Below, piece by piece: positions 27,247 to 38,175 of a stretch of 64,000 nucleotides of DNA; the stretch's first letter is position 1, and every line of letters begins with the position of its first letter. Below the pieces are notes generated by a model, which worked only from the letters and a program-made list of their open reading frames with translations, did no database searches and was not told the DNA's origin. Source of the DNA: Pleomorphomonas sp. PLEO (GTDB lineage Bacteria > Pseudomonadota > Alphaproteobacteria > Rhizobiales > Pleomorphomonadaceae); contig NZ_CP166625.1 of assembly GCF_041320595.1 (NCBI RefSeq), positions 2,974,001 to 3,038,000 of the forward strand. Reading direction: 5' to 3'. The position numbers and the translations under genes are program-made.

Positions 27247-28359
27247 TCATCGTAAAAGCGAGACGAGCTGGTTTCCGTGCCGTTCGATGCGCCCGGCGAG
27301 ATCCAGCTCAAGTAGAATCACCGACACGACCGACGACGTCAGCCCGGTGTGGGAGATGATGTCATCGACCGCCACCGGCGTCGGGCCGAGCGCCTCGATC
27401 ACCGCATCACGGCTTTGCGGGCCGATGGAGTCGACGATCGCACCGTCACCGTCTTCGCGGAGTTCCAGGAAGGATGGGGCGTCATTTTCCAGCATCGGTC
27501 GGAGCACGGCGATGACGTCGTCGGCGGAACAGGTCAGCGTCGCGCCATCGCGGATCAGCCGATTTGTTCCCTCGGCGCGGGGATCGAGCGGCGATCCGGG
27601 CACGGCGAACACTTCGCGGCCTTGGTCGAGCGCGTAGCGGGCGGTATGGAGCGTGCCGGACCGAGCGGCAGCCTCGACCACCACCACGCCGAGACTCATG
27701 CCGGAAACGATGCGGTTGCGGCGCGGAAAATCTTTGGCGCGCGGCACCCACCCGAAAGGCATCTCGGTAAGGACGGCGCCACCCCGATTGATAATCTCCT
27801 CCATCAGCGGGCCATGTTCTTCCGGATAAATATGATCGATGCCTCCGGCGATCACAGCCACGGTCCCGGTGTCGAGGGCTGCTCGGTGGGCGGCACCGTC
27901 GATGCCACGGGCGAGGCCTGAGACCACGACGAAGCCGGCCTCGCCAAGGCCGCGACCGATGCGTTCAGCCATCTTGTGGCCGACCAGCGACGCATTTCGC
28001 GAACCGACGATGGCCGCCGCCGGCCGGCCAAACAGGTGTTTGGAGCCGCCACGCACCGTGACGACTGGCGGCGGCGCGGCGATCTGGCGCAGATACGCTG
28101 GATAGAGGGGCTCGGAGATCGCGACGATTCGGGCGCCGTGGGCGAGGGTTCGTTCGATCTCGCGCTCCGCCTCGGCCACTGACGGGATTGAAATGGTCTT
28201 GGCCGATCCGCCGCGCCGGGCGAGTGCCGGCAAGGCGTCGAGCGCCGCTTCGGCGGAGCCAAAATGGTTGATCAGGCTGCGAAAGGTGGCGGGCCCGACG
28301 TTTTCCGAGCGAATGAGACGCAGCCAGGAGATGCGTTGGTCGTCCGAAAGCTCAACCAT
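27247..28359 (-). CDS. dprA: DNA-processing protein DprA
   Basis: A 370-residue protein that loads RecA on incoming single-stranded DNA during natural transformation; it is also kept by many bacteria without known competence. It has an N-terminal SAM-like helical region, a central Rossmann domain (AAAIVGSRNAS, SGLARGIDGAAHRAAL, GGIDHIYPEEH) and a C-terminal winged helix (VAVDDIISHTGLTSSVVSVILLELDLAG split across two helices). The ATG ending at 28359 is preferred over an in-frame TTG two codons earlier. It follows plsY by 18 bp on the same strand. Confidence 0.95.
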   Translation of the reverse strand: MVELSDDQRISWLRLIRSENVGPATFRSLINHFGSAEAALDALPALARRGGSAKTISIPSVAEAEREIERTLAHGARIVAISEPLYPAYLRQIAAPPPVVTVRGGSKHLFGRPAAAIVGSRNASLVGHKMAERIGRGLGEAGFVVVSGLARGIDGAAHRAALDTGTVAVIAGGIDHIYPEEHGPLMEEIINRGGAVLTEMPFGWVPRAKDFPRRNRIVSGMSLGVVVVEAAARSGTLHTARYALDQGREVFAVPGSPLDPRAEGTNRLIRDGATLTCSADDVIAVLRPMLENDAPSFLELREDGDGAIVDSIGPQSRDAVIEALGPTPVAVDDIISHTGLTSSVVSVILLELDLAGRIERHGNQLVSLLR

Positions 28360-28377
28360 GCACAATGCCCGTTCCGG

Positions 28378-28992
28378 TCATCCCTTGCGCCCGATCTTGC
28401 CTTCGGTGCCCGCCAGGAGGCGCCGAATGTTGGCATTGTGCTTTGCCCAGACGATGACGGTCAGCAGGACAAACACGGCCGCCAGCAGGTTGTTGCCAAG
28501 CGCCCACAGAGCAAGCGGCACAATCACGGTGGCGACGAGAGCGGCGAGGGACGAGTAGCGGCTGAAATAGGCGACGGCGATCCAGACGCCGGCGAAAATG
28601 AGCACTGCCGGCCAGAACAGACCGAGCAGCACGCCGATGTAGGTGGCGACGCCCTTGCCGCCCTTGAAGCCGAGCCAGATCGGGAAGAGATGACCGAGGA
28701 AAGCGGCCACGCCGGCGACAACGTTCGCCTCCGGCACCTCTGGCATCGCAAACCGGACAAGCAGAACGGCCGCAGTGCCCTTGAGGAGGTCGAGGAGCAG
28801 CGTCGCGGCAGCGAGCTTCTTGTTGCCGGTGCGGAGAACGTTGGTTGCCCCGATGTTACCTGAGCCGATGGCGCGCACATCGCCGAGGCCGGCCGCCCGC
28901 GTCAAAAGCAAGCCAAAGGGGATGGAACCGAGGCCGTAGCCGACAAGCGCGGCAACGACATAGGCGACCCAGGGAGCGACGGACTCGAACAT
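28378..28992 (-). CDS. plsY: Acyl-phosphate:glycerol-3-phosphate acyltransferase PlsY
   Basis: A 204-residue inner-membrane enzyme that makes lysophosphatidic acid from acyl-phosphate and glycerol 3-phosphate, the first step of phospholipid synthesis. The motifs [26 protein letters not shown] and [13 protein letters not shown] are all present, with about five to seven hydrophobic segments. It lies between the PyrC-like gene and dprA in a conserved rhizobial order. Confidence 0.95.
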   Translation of the reverse strand: MFESVAPWVAYVVAALVGYGLGSIPFGLLLTRAAGLGDVRAIGSGNIGATNVLRTGNKKLAAATLLLDLLKGTAAVLLVRFAMPEVPEANVVAGVAAFLGHLFPIWLGFKGGKGVATYIGVLLGLFWPAVLIFAGVWIAVAYFSRYSSLAALVATVIVPLALWALGNNLLAAVFVLLTVIVWAKHNANIRRLLAGTEGKIGRKG

Positions 28993-29057
28993 GATGCCCT
29001 CGGCAATCTTGGATGGGGGTAACCGATTACGGGTTGTATGTCACTCTGCACGGAACT

Positions 29058-30374
29058 TCAGCGTTCGAACACCGGGGAGCCGCCAACGTAGGTGCGACGG
29101 ACTCGGCCGGTGAAACGGGCGCCGTCATAGGGCGTGTTCTTCGCCTTGGAGAAAATGTCCTTGGCATTGAGCACCCACGGCTCGTCCGGATCGAACACGA
29201 CGACGTCCGCCGGCGCACCTTTTTTCAGAGTGCCGGCATCAAGGCCGGCGATTTTGGCCGGCCGGGTCGACATCACCTCGATCAGCCGAGGGAGCGTCAA
29301 TGAACCATCATGCACCAGCCTGAGGCCCGCCGACAGGAAGGTCTCCAGGCCGATGGCGCCATCGGCCGCCTCGGCGAAGGGCAGGCGCTTGGTCTCGACG
29401 TCCTGGGGATCGTGGTTGGAAACGATGACGTCGATCGCACCGGTCTTCACCGCCTCGACGAGGGCGAGGCGGTCGGCTTCGGCGCGCAGCGGCGGCGACA
29501 GCTTGAAGAAGGTACGGTAGGCGCCGATGTCCATCTCATTCAGCGTGAGATGGGCGACGGAGACGGAGGCCGTTGCAGCGATGCCCCGATCCTTGGCCCA
29601 GGTCATCAATTCAGGCGATTCGGCAGCCGACAGCAGCGAGGCGTGGTAGCGGCCACCGGCAAGGCGGGCAAGGCGGAGATCGCGGGCCAGCATGATCGTC
29701 TCGGCTTCGGCGGGGATGCCCTGCAGGCCAAGTCGCACCGCCGTCTCCGACAGGTTCATGACGGCGGCGCCCTTCAGCGCCATGTCTTCCGGCCGGTTGC
29801 AGACGAGGGCACCGAAATCCTTGGCGTAAGTCAGGGCTCGGCGCAGCACCTGGGCGTTGGCAATGGTACCGCGCCCCGACGTAAAGCCGACGGCCCCGGC
29901 CTCACCCAGCAGGCCGAATTCGGTAAGCTCGCCGCCTTCCTGGCCTTTGGTCAGTGCGGCCATGACGCGGACGCGCACCACGGACGTCCGGCGGGCGCGG
30001 GTCGCCACGAAATCAACCAGTGCCGGATCATCGATGCAAGGTTCGGTATCCGGCATGGCGACGAGCGTGGTGATGCCGCCGGCGGCGGCGGCTCGGCCGG
30101 CCGAGGCGAACGTCTCGCGGTGTTCGTGTCCGGGTTCGCCGATATGGGCGCAAAGATCGACGAGGCCGGGCGCTGCGACGAACCCGCGACAATCAACGAC
30201 CTCGGTGCCTTCAGGCGCGCCATTATTCTCAGCCGATGGACCGGCGGCGGCGATGCGGCCATCGATCATCAGCACGGCGCCGGGGCCGTCGATGCCTTGC
30301 GAGGGATCGACGACATGGGCGTTGGTCAGCCAGAGCGGACGTGTCTGGGCTGTTCTGCTCGTTGGCTGGCTCAT
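29058..30374 (-). CDS. Dihydroorotase-like protein PyrC', probably non-catalytic
   Basis: A 438-residue amidohydrolase-fold protein directly after pyrB, overlapping it by 4 bp (ATGA), so the two are translationally coupled. Active class I dihydroorotases have HVHLREPG for metal and substrate binding; here residues 75-82 read CAHIGEPG, losing the first histidine and the arginine. The later HVS-type histidine (here HASLLSA), the PHH motif (VSVAHL) and the catalytic DHAPH (SNHDPQ) are also altered. Pseudomonas has an inactive PyrC' that supports aspartate transcarbamoylase assembly. A similar structural role is the best guess, with a true dihydroorotase elsewhere. Confidence 0.88.
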   Translation of the reverse strand: MSQPTSRTAQTRPLWLTNAHVVDPSQGIDGPGAVLMIDGRIAAAGPSAENNGAPEGTEVVDCRGFVAAPGLVDLCAHIGEPGHEHRETFASAGRAAAAGGITTLVAMPDTEPCIDDPALVDFVATRARRTSVVRVRVMAALTKGQEGGELTEFGLLGEAGAVGFTSGRGTIANAQVLRRALTYAKDFGALVCNRPEDMALKGAAVMNLSETAVRLGLQGIPAEAETIMLARDLRLARLAGGRYHASLLSAAESPELMTWAKDRGIAATASVSVAHLTLNEMDIGAYRTFFKLSPPLRAEADRLALVEAVKTGAIDVIVSNHDPQDVETKRLPFAEAADGAIGLETFLSAGLRLVHDGSLTLPRLIEVMSTRPAKIAGLDAGTLKKGAPADVVVFDPDEPWVLNAKDIFSKAKNTPYDGARFTGRVRRTYVGGSPVFER

Positions 30375-31338
30375 CGGAAGGCCTCCGCGCCATTGCCTTG
30401 GGCGTTGACCACCGCGTCGAGCACCGCCATGCGGATGGCGACCCCCATTTCCACCTGTTCGCGAATGAGGCTCTGCGGACCGTCGGCGACGGCCGGGTCA
30501 ATTTCGACACCGCGATTCATCGGGCCGGGATGCATGACGAGCGCGTCGGGCTTGGCATAGGACAGCTTCTCCTCGTCGAGGCCCCAGTAGTGGAAATATT
30601 CGCGCACCGAGGGCACGAAAGAGCCCTGCATCCGCTCGCGCTGCAGCCGCAACATCATGACGATGTCGGCATCCTTGAGTCCCTCGCGCATCGATGTGGA
30701 GGTCTCGATGCCCATGTCACGGAAGGCGCCGGGCACCAGCGTTGAAGGGCCGACAAGGCGGACGCGCGCACCGAGGGCGGTGAGCAGCAGCACGTTGGAG
30801 CGGGCGACGCGGCTATGGGCGACGTCGCCGCAGATGGCGACGACGAGGCCATCGATTCGCTGTTTGTGGCGGCGGATGGTCAGTGCATCGAGGAGAGCCT
30901 GCGTCGGGTGCTCGTGGCTGCCGTCGCCGGCGTTGACGACGGAGCAGTCGACCTTCTGCGCGAGCAGGGCAACGGCGCCGGAGGCATTATGCCGAACGAC
31001 GATGACGTCGGGGTTCATGGCGTTGAGCGTCATCGCCGTGTCGATCAGCGTTTCGCCCTTCTTCACCGACGATTGACCGACCGCCATGTTCATCACGTCG
31101 GCGCCAAGCCGTTTGCCGGCCAGCTCGAAGGACGACTGCGTGCGCGTCGAGTTCTCGAAGAAGAGGTTGATCTGCGTGCGGCCCGAGAGGCTGTCACGCT
31201 TCTTGGAGGGCTGGCGACCGAGTTCGATGTTGTCTTCGGCGCGGTCGAGGAGGTCGACGATCTCCGGGGGGAAAGGCCTTCGATCCCGAGGAGATGCGGG
31301 CGGCTGAATCCGTAGGGATTGGCGGCTTTCATAGTCAT
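30371..31338 (-). CDS. pyrB: Aspartate carbamoyltransferase catalytic chain PyrB (frameshift near N-terminus as read)
   Basis: Condenses carbamoyl phosphate with aspartate in pyrimidine synthesis. Binding motifs [16 protein letters not shown] and [11 protein letters not shown] are intact. The expected N-terminus ([21 protein letters not shown]) starts at the ATG ending at 31338, with AGGGGGG upstream. The frame breaks at a run of six C on the coding strand (31266-31271): one more C would join GLSP to [12 protein letters not shown]. As read, the downstream frame opens earlier with an unrelated N-terminus (MPEAQNAS...). A homopolymer sequencing error is likely, since this enzyme is important for growth. 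Confidence 0.9.
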
Positions 31339-31444
31339 AAGCCCCCCTGATAGAGGCGTTTTGTGCCTCCGGCAAGGGCTTGGCAAATCGAGTGAACAGG
31401 AGAATCGCGGGTGGCAGGCGCGCTTCCTCGCGCTTGATATGAGA

Positions 31445-31473
31445 AAGCCCGGCCGTTATGAGCGGTCGGGCTT
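31445..31473 (-). terminator. Terminator after the chemoreceptor gene
   Basis: AAGCCCGGCCG (31445-31455) pairs with CGGTCGGGCTT (31463-31473), with one G-T pair and a 7-nt loop. On the minus strand it is followed by TCTCAT. It begins 25 bp after the mcp stop and isolates mcp from pyrB. Confidence 0.7.
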
Positions 31474-31497
31474 GCGATATCGCGATCCGCGGATGCT

Positions 31498-33444
31498 TCA
31501 GGCGGCGTCGATCTCCGTAAGGAAGCTCTCCACCTTGTGGCTGAGGTCGACCGACGTCGCTTTCAGCGAGGTCACGGCGTCGAGCACCGTTTTCGCCTCG
31601 GAACGGGTCGTGGCGGCCCCATTGCTGAGCTCGACGATGGTCCGCGACAGATCGCTATTGCCGCGCGCCGCCTCTTGCATGTTGCGGCTAATCTCGCCGG
31701 TGGCGCCGGTCTGCTGGGTGACGGCCGAAGTGATGCTGGCGGAGACCGTGTTCACCTCTTCGATGATGGTGCCGATCTCGGTGATGGCATTGACGGTATT
31801 GTCGGACACCAGCTTGATTTCACCGATCTTGCGAGAGATGTCCTCGGTGGCCTTGGCCGTCTGGTTGGCGAGCGATTTTACCTCGGCGGCGACAACTGCG
31901 AATCCCTTGCCAGCTTCGCCCGCCCGTGCCGCTTCGATGGTGGCATTGAGGGCGAGGAGGTTGGTCTGTTCGGCAATCGCGGTGATCAGGCTGACGACTT
32001 GGTTGATCTGGTCGGTAGCCGCGAGCAACTTGCCAACCGTCTCGCGCGTTTCGTTCGCCGAGGCACGTGCTTTGCCGGCCACGGCCTGCGAGGCCCCGAC
32101 CTGGCGGGCGATCTCATTGGTCGAAGCTTCCAGTTCTTCGCAAGTGGCGGCGACGGAACGGACATTGCCCGATGCCTGTTCGGCGGCGGCGGCGGCGATG
32201 CCACTGCTTTGTTCGCTGCCCTCGGCGGTTGCCATCAGCTCCTGGGCAGAGCCTTCCAGACGTTGAGCCGCGTCGACAACCAACCCGATGGTTCCCGTTG
32301 CCTCGGCGCGGAAGCGCTGGATCAGCGTCTCGGCGCGCGCGGCCCGACGCTCGCGTTCGCCGATGGCGGCGCGTTGGCTGTTCTCAAGGCGATCTCGCTC
32401 CTCGGCGTTATCGCGGAACACGGCGACGGCGGCGGCCATATGGCCTACCTCGTCGTGGCGCTCGAGACTGGGAATGCTGGTCGCAAGGTTGCCGCCGGCC
32501 AATGAGCGCATGGCGGCGGTCATAGCGGTGATCGGTTCGGCAACAACGCGTTTCAACACAAACCCAAGGGCGAGCAACAACAGGACCGTGGCGACGATGG
32601 TGGCGACGAGGGCTGTCATGCCGAGCTTGTTGAGGCTGGCATAGGCCATGTCGCTGTCGACGGCGACGCCGACATACCACTTGACCGGCAGCCCCTCGAT
32701 GGCGACGAAGCTTGCGACGTGGTCGCGGCCGGCAAAGGTGGTCTCGATGACGCTGCCTGTCGTAGGCCCCGACAGGCCGGCGAAGGCTTCCGACAGTGGT
32801 TTGCCGACCAGGCTCGCGTCTGGGTGGACAAGAATCTTGCCTTCCGAGGAGACCAGAAAGGCTTGGCCGATACCACCGAAGTTGGCGGCCTTAATGCGTT
32901 CGATCAGCGAATCGAGCGCGAAGTCGCCGCCGAACACGCCGATCAACTTGCCGTTGGCGCTGACGGGCACGCAGGCTGAAATGACGATCTTGTTGGTCGC
33001 CAAGTCGACATATGGCTCGGTGAGCTGGGTCGACATGGCTTTCGCGGTGTCAATGAACCAAGGCCGCTTGCGTGGGTCGTAGTCCTTGGGCATGTCGGCC
33101 TTGGGCGAGATGGTGAAGGCGCCATTCTCTTCGCCGAGATACACCGACAGGAACTCCGCGCTCATCGTCTTGCCCGCCAGAACGAGGCCAAGCATGTCCT
33201 TTGAGGCGCCGATGGCATCAGCGGCCTGTCCGGCGATCAGCAGACGTCCCTGAAACCAGTTGCCGGTCCCGGATGCGACACTGCTCCCGGTGGCTGCCAA
33301 GTTGCGAGCGACGTTGTCTTTGAGGTCCTGTCGCTCCAGCAGGTAGATGGTCGCGGAGAACAGCGCGAAGCTTGCAACCACGATGAGCGAGGCTGTGAGG
33401 ATGATCCGGTGTAAAATCTTGCTACGAGTATTCAGGAAATTCAT
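31498..33444 (-). CDS. Methyl-accepting chemotaxis protein (dCache type)
   Basis: A 648-residue chemoreceptor. One membrane helix lies near residues 13-34, and a periplasmic sensor of about 245 residues with Cache features follows ([41 protein letters not shown]). A second helix lies near 285 ([20 protein letters not shown]), then a HAMP domain and a long coiled signalling domain with the conserved tip [20 protein letters not shown] and [13 protein letters not shown]. No NWETF-type pentapeptide for CheR/CheB ends the protein. No che genes are nearby, so it is an orphan receptor. The ligand is unknown; Cache domains often bind amino or organic acids. Confidence 0.95.
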   Translation of the reverse strand: MNFLNTRSKILHRIILTASLIVVASFALFSATIYLLERQDLKDNVARNLAATGSSVASGTGNWFQGRLLIAGQAADAIGASKDMLGLVLAGKTMSAEFLSVYLGEENGAFTISPKADMPKDYDPRKRPWFIDTAKAMSTQLTEPYVDLATNKIVISACVPVSANGKLIGVFGGDFALDSLIERIKAANFGGIGQAFLVSSEGKILVHPDASLVGKPLSEAFAGLSGPTTGSVIETTFAGRDHVASFVAIEGLPVKWYVGVAVDSDMAYASLNKLGMTALVATIVATVLLLLALGFVLKRVVAEPITAMTAAMRSLAGGNLATSIPSLERHDEVGHMAAAVAVFRDNAEERDRLENSQRAAIGERERRAARAETLIQRFRAEATGTIGLVVDAAQRLEGSAQELMATAEGSEQSSGIAAAAAEQASGNVRSVAATCEELEASTNEIARQVGASQAVAGKARASANETRETVGKLLAATDQINQVVSLITAIAEQTNLLALNATIEAARAGEAGKGFAVVAAEVKSLANQTAKATEDISRKIGEIKLVSDNTVNAITEIGTIIEEVNTVSASITSAVTQQTGATGEISRNMQEAARGNSDLSRTIVELSNGAATTRSEAKTVLDAVTSLKATSVDLSHKVESFLTEIDAA

Positions 33445-33801
33445 GTCAATTCGACTCTTGTCGATGGAGTTGAGTCCAAATAATCAGTCTGATATTTACG
33501 AAAAGTAATTTCGAGACTCAAAAACAAGAGCTTTAATACGCGAAAACACGTAATTTAAACGTCCTAAAGCGAAAAATTTATAGTAGAAATATTTTTATTA
33601 TTTCCAATATCAAGTACATCAATCGCCGGTTGCCGGTTTGTTGCATATTGATGACAAGTGCACAAAGCTGCCATGAGAAAATAAGTCTGGTCCGCTTGGC
33701 GTTGAAGGGTGTAGCGCTGGGTTAGCGAAAGATGCCCTCGGCATCTGTGCTCACGGGCGGCTACTGGCCGTCATCCTTCCTGTCGCCGATCGGTACCGTT
33801 G
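33445..33801. other. AT-rich intergenic region upstream of mcp
   Basis: A 357-bp gap between divergent genes. From about 33475 to 33640 the sequence is markedly AT-rich (runs such as AAAAATTTATAG and TATTTTTATTATTT) in a GC-rich genome. No gene was found. It presumably carries the mcp promoter; no exact boxes are claimed. Confidence 0.6.
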
Positions 33802-34872
33802 ATGTTTTTCCCGACGCCGGGCTCCGGCTTTCGCGCCAGCGCTCTCCGCTGGGCTGTCTTGCTCTCGGCATCCGCGGCAATCAGTGTCGTATTCGAGGTT
33901 TTCCATCTCCCGGCGGCGCTGCTGCTTGGGCCGATGCTGGCGGCGATCCTTCTTGGCGTCAACGGCAGAGCGGTGGCGATGCCTAAACCGGCCTTCATGA
34001 TGGCGCAGGGGGTGGTTGGCACGCTGATGGCGCGGGCGATGCCGCCCACTGTGCTTGGTGAAATCCTTGCTGCGTGGCCAGTGATCCTGATCGGCGTGGC
34101 GTCGGTCGTCCTGACTGCCAATGTGATCGGTTATGCGCTGGCCCGTTTCCGCGTGTTACCCGGCACGACCGCCGTCTGGGGCGCTTCGCCGGGAGCGGCC
34201 ACCGCCATGGTGATCATGGCCGAGGCCTATGGCGGCGACACACGCCTCGTCGCCGTCATGCAATATCTGCGGGTCTTGATCGTTGCTACCAGCGCGTCGT
34301 TGGCGGCGCGGTTCTACCTCGACATGACGATCTCAGGTGGCACGGCGGCCGCCTGGTTCCCTCCGGTTCATTGGGCAAACTTAGCCGGAACGCTGGCGGT
34401 GATCGGTATCGGTCTTGCTGTTTCGCGTATCTTTCGCCTAACCACCGGCGCGATGATTCTGCCGATGCTGTTCGCCATCGGCCTGCAGGGAGCGGGTGTG
34501 CTCACCGTCGAGTTGCCGCCCGTGCTGCTCGCGGTCTCCTATGCGGTCTGCGGCTGGGCGATCGGTAGCCGGTTCAATCGGGAGATCATCGCCTACGCGG
34601 CGCGTGCGCTGCCGACCATTCTTCTCGCCATCGTCGTGCTGGTCGCCATCTGCGCCATCTATGCCTGCGTCTTGGCGTCGGTGACCGGTGTCGACTTCCT
34701 GACGGCTTATCTAGCCACCTCGCCGGGTGGCGCCGATTCGGTGGCGATCATCGCCGCGTCGAGCAATGTCGACATGTCCTTTGTCATGGCCATGCAGACC
34801 ATGCGCTTCTTCATGGTGCTATTCACCGGGCCGGCTACGGCCCGCTTCATCGCCAACCGGGTCAGGTGCTAA
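33802..34872 (+). CDS. AbrB-family membrane protein (putative transporter)
   Basis: A 356-residue integral membrane protein with two homologous halves of about five hydrophobic helices each. Conserved signatures are LPAALLLGPMLAAILLG at the start of the first half, and GTTAVWGASPGAATAMV and YLATSPGGADSVAIIAASS in equivalent loops. The family (Pfam AbrB, E. coli AbrB) is often mislabelled ammonia monooxygenase; transport is the likely role but the substrate is unknown. The ATG at 33802 follows a TTG in the same frame, with a poor ribosome-binding site. The gene converges on ppdK, and the two coding ends overlap by 11 bp. Confidence 0.85.
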   Translation: MFFPTPGSGFRASALRWAVLLSASAAISVVFEVFHLPAALLLGPMLAAILLGVNGRAVAMPKPAFMMAQGVVGTLMARAMPPTVLGEILAAWPVILIGVASVVLTANVIGYALARFRVLPGTTAVWGASPGAATAMVIMAEAYGGDTRLVAVMQYLRVLIVATSASLAARFYLDMTISGGTAAAWFPPVHWANLAGTLAVIGIGLAVSRIFRLTTGAMILPMLFAIGLQGAGVLTVELPPVLLAVSYAVCGWAIGSRFNREIIAYAARALPTILLAIVVLVAICAIYACVLASVTGVDFLTAYLATSPGGADSVAIIAASSNVDMSFVMAMQTMRFFMVLFTGPATARFIANRVRC

Positions 34873-37542
34873 CCCACTCCTTGCGGCCAATGATGACGGC
34901 GCGCGCCGCCGCGAGGCGGGCGATCGGCAGGCGAAACGGCGAGCAGGAGACATAGGCGAGGCCCGCCTCTTCGCAGAAGGCGATGGACGCCGGATCGCCG
35001 CCGTGTTCGCCGCACATGCCAAGACCGATATCGGGCCGCGACTTCCGCCCGCGCTCGATGGCGATACGGATCAGCTCGCCGACGCCGTCACGGTCGATGG
35101 TGATGAACGGATCGCGCGCCAGCACGCCCTTCTGCAGATAGGTCGGCAGGAACGACGCAGCGTCGTCGCGGCTGATGCCGAAGGTGGTCTGCGTGAGGTC
35201 GTTGGTGCCGAACGAGAAAAAGGCGGCCGACTGCGCGATGTCCTCGGCCATCAGCGCGGCGCGCGGCAGCTCGATCATCGTGCCGACCTGGTAATTCACC
35301 GGTAGCCCCACCGCTTCGGACACCTCGATGGCGACGCGAGCGATGATCGCCTTGACGTAATCGAGCTCCTTGCGGGCGGCAACCAGCGGTACCATGATTT
35401 CCGGCACGATCGGCCGGCCGAGTTTTTCCCCGCGGCGATCGCGGCCTCGAAGATGGCGCGGGCTTGCACTTCGGCGATTTCCGGGAAGGAAACGGCGAGG
35501 CGGCAGCCGCGATGGCCAAGCATCGGATTATATTCTTCGAGATTGGCGATGCGGCGGCGCAATACGTCCGGTGCCACACCGGCTGTCACGGCCAGCTCGG
35601 CCACCTCGCGTTCGGTGCGCGGCAAGAATTCGTGCAATGGCGGGTCGAGCAGGCGGATGCACACCGGCCGACCTTCCATGATCTCGAACAACTCGGCAAA
35701 ATCCTGCCGCTGCATCGGCAGGATCTTTTCGAGCGCGGCACGGCGGCTCTCGGGCGTCTCGGCAAGAATCATCTCGCGCACGGCGGAAATGCGCGAGTGT
35801 TCGAAGAACATGTGCTCGGTGCGGCAAAGGCCGATGCCTTCCGCGCCGAACTGACGGGCGATGCGCGCTTCGGTCGGCGTCTCGGCGTTGGCACGGACCT
35901 CGAGGCGGCGAACCGCGTCGGCCCATGTCATGATTTCGGCGAAGGGTCCGGATAGTTCCGGCTCCTTCATCGGCACGCGGCCGGCCATGACCTGGCCGGA
36001 CGAGCCGTCGATGGTGATAACGTCGCCGGCGCGCAGTTCGCGCTTGCCGATGGTGATGGTGCCGGCCACCGGGTCGGCCTTGAGGGAGCTGACGCCGACT
36101 ACGCAGGGTTTGCCAAGGCCACGGGCGATGACGGCGGCGTGCGAGGTCATTCCGCCACGCGCCGTGACGACGCCGATCGCCGAATGCATGCCATGCACGT
36201 CGTCCGGGCTGGTCTCGGCTCGGACGAGAATGACCTTGATGCCGCGCTGGCGAGCCTTTTCGGCTTGCTCGGAATTGAAGGCGATCTCGCCGACGGCGGC
36301 GCCGGGAGAGGCGGGCAGGCCGGTTGCCAGAATCTCGCGTGGCGCGTCGGCCTCAATGGTGGGATGCAGGAGTTGCTCCAGCGAGGACGGATCGATGCGC
36401 TCGATCGCCTCTTCGCGGCTGATCAGGCCCTCGTTGGCCATGTCGACGGCAACTTTGAGCGCCGCCTCGACGGTGCGGCGACCAGAGCGCGTCTGCAGCA
36501 TCCACAGTTTGCCACGCTCGATGGTGAACTCGATATCCTGGATGTCCTTGAAATGCCGCTCGAGCTGCTGGCAGTAGCCGATGAACTCGCCGTAGGTCTC
36601 GGGCATCATCGCTTCGAGAGACGGGCGGTCGGAGCGGCTGGCGAGCCGAGCCGCCTCGGTAATATCCTGCGGCGTCCTGAGGCCGGCAACAACCTCTTCG
36701 CCCTGGGCATTCAGCAGAAATTCGCCGTAGAGCTGTGGTTCGCCGGTGGATGGATTACGGGTGAAGGCGACACCGGTTGCCGAGCGTTCGTCCATGTTGC
36801 CGAATACCATGGCCTGGACGTTGACGGCGGTGCCGGAGTTCGACGAAATGCCGTGCAGTTTGCGGAAGGTGACGGCGCGGCTGTTGCCCCATGATCCGAG
36901 CACGGCGCTGATGGCGCCCCAAAGCTGTTCAAGGGGATCGAGCGGGAACGGCTTGCCGGTCTCGTCAGCGATCAACTCCTTGAAGCTGGCGATCACCTTG
37001 CGCCACTCGTCGGCGTTGAGTTCCGTATCGTTGAAGTAGCCTTCGCGCTCCTTCAGGTCGTCAAGGATCTCCTCGAAGGCTTGCGCATCGACGCCCATCA
37101 CGACGTCGCCGAACATCTGGATGAAGCGCTGGTAGCTGTCGAGCGCAAAGCGAGCGTCGCCCGATTCGGCGGCCAGCGCCTCGACGGTAACGTCGTTGAG
37201 CCCGAGGTTGAGCACGGTGTCCATCATGCCTGGCATGGCGGCGAGCGCGCCCGAGCGCACCGAGACCAGAAGCGGTCGTTCCGGGTGACCAAACGAGCGG
37301 CCCGTACGCCGGCTGAGAAGCTCGATCGCCGCGTTTACCTGCCTCTTGAGATCCGCCGGATAGCGCCGATCGTCAGCATAATAGTGCCGGCATACCTCGG
37401 TTGTGATGGTGAATCCGGGCGGGACGGGCAGGCCGAGGCTAGCCATTTCCGCGAGATTGGCGCCTTTGGTGCCGAGAAGATGCCGGAGCCGGATGCCGCC
37501 ATCCGCCACACCGTCGCCGAAGCTGTAGACCCACGTCGGCAT
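34862..37542 (-). pseudogene. ppdK: Pyruvate, phosphate dikinase PpdK, frameshifted as read
   Basis: Interconverts pyruvate, ATP and phosphate with phosphoenolpyruvate, AMP and pyrophosphate. From the ATG ending at 37542 (MPTWVYSFGDG, then LGTKGANLAEMASLGLPVP) come the ATP-grasp domain, the swivelling domain with catalytic His in GGMTSHAAVIARG, and the TIM-barrel domain with the Cys of GMCGEHGGDP near the end. The frame breaks at 35423-35431: coding-strand GGGGAAAAA needs one more G to join IAAGE to KLGRPIVPEIMVPL. Repaired, it is about 893 residues, a normal length. An upstream ATG (ending 37578) is possible. Probably intact in the cell. Confidence 0.88.
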
Positions 37543-37647
37543 GCTGCCGCTTTCCAGTTGCGTATCGCGAGTATCCATGAATTGCCTATAACACGGAAAC
37601 CCAGCGTGTAGGTCCGTTGAGACACTCAATCGTTTCGCCGTCGCAGC

Positions 37648-38175
37648 TTACGGCGCCTGCTCGATCTCAAGGGCGAAAGGCGTGCCCTCGAAGGCGTCGG
37701 CACCGCGGCCAATGGCATCGATCGCCGCCACCATCCGGCCCTCGCGGCCGAGCAGCCGGTCGGCGATCTCCACTATGCGGCGGTTAGGGGTCGCCGAAGG
37801 CGCCCGCTCGCGCAGCAGGGTGGCGAGGGCGGCTTCGTCACGCCACGGATTCAGCGCCGAGACCAGCGTGTAGGCGGCGGCGGTCGAGCGCGAAATACCG
37901 GCAAAGCAGTGGACGACGAGCGGCGTGGTCCGGTCCCAGTCGTTCACCCATTCCAGCATCTCAGCCACGTGTCTCTCGCCGGGCGGCGTCATGCCATCGA
38001 CCGTTTCCACAATGTCATGCATGGCCAGGAAGAGATGGTTCTGATGGCTGATCGTCGCCGGCAGACGCATTGGGGTCCCGGCGTTGATCAGCGTAATGAC
38101 GTGACGGGCGCCGGTGAGCGCCACCGTTTCTTCAAGCTTGGTGAGGGAACAGACGTGGATGGTCGTCGCGGTCAT
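37648..38175 (-). CDS. Tyrosine/dual-specificity phosphatase-like protein
   Basis: A 175-residue protein of the protein tyrosine phosphatase fold. The active-site loop CX5R is intact: Cys90 to Arg96 in VVHCFAGISRS. A possible general acid Asp lies in AMHDIVE near residue 54. The substrate is unknown; it could be a phosphoprotein, nucleotide or lipid. Its ATG overlaps the TGA of the upstream HD gene (ATGA), so it is translationally coupled to that gene and forms the end of the ygfZ-HD-phosphatase operon. Confidence 0.87.
   Translation of the reverse strand: MTATTIHVCSLTKLEETVALTGARHVITLINAGTPMRLPATISHQNHLFLAMHDIVETVDGMTPPGERHVAEMLEWVNDWDRTTPLVVHCFAGISRSTAAAYTLVSALNPWRDEAALATLLRERAPSATPNRRIVEIADRLLGREGRMVAAIDAIGRGADAFEGTPFALEIEQAP

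Noticed and set aside
24790-27255. An 821-codon open frame on the plus strand, antisense to topA
   Set aside because: Long antisense frames are expected in GC-rich coding DNA. It has no recognisable domain or good ribosome-binding site, and topA on the other strand is complete and conserved.
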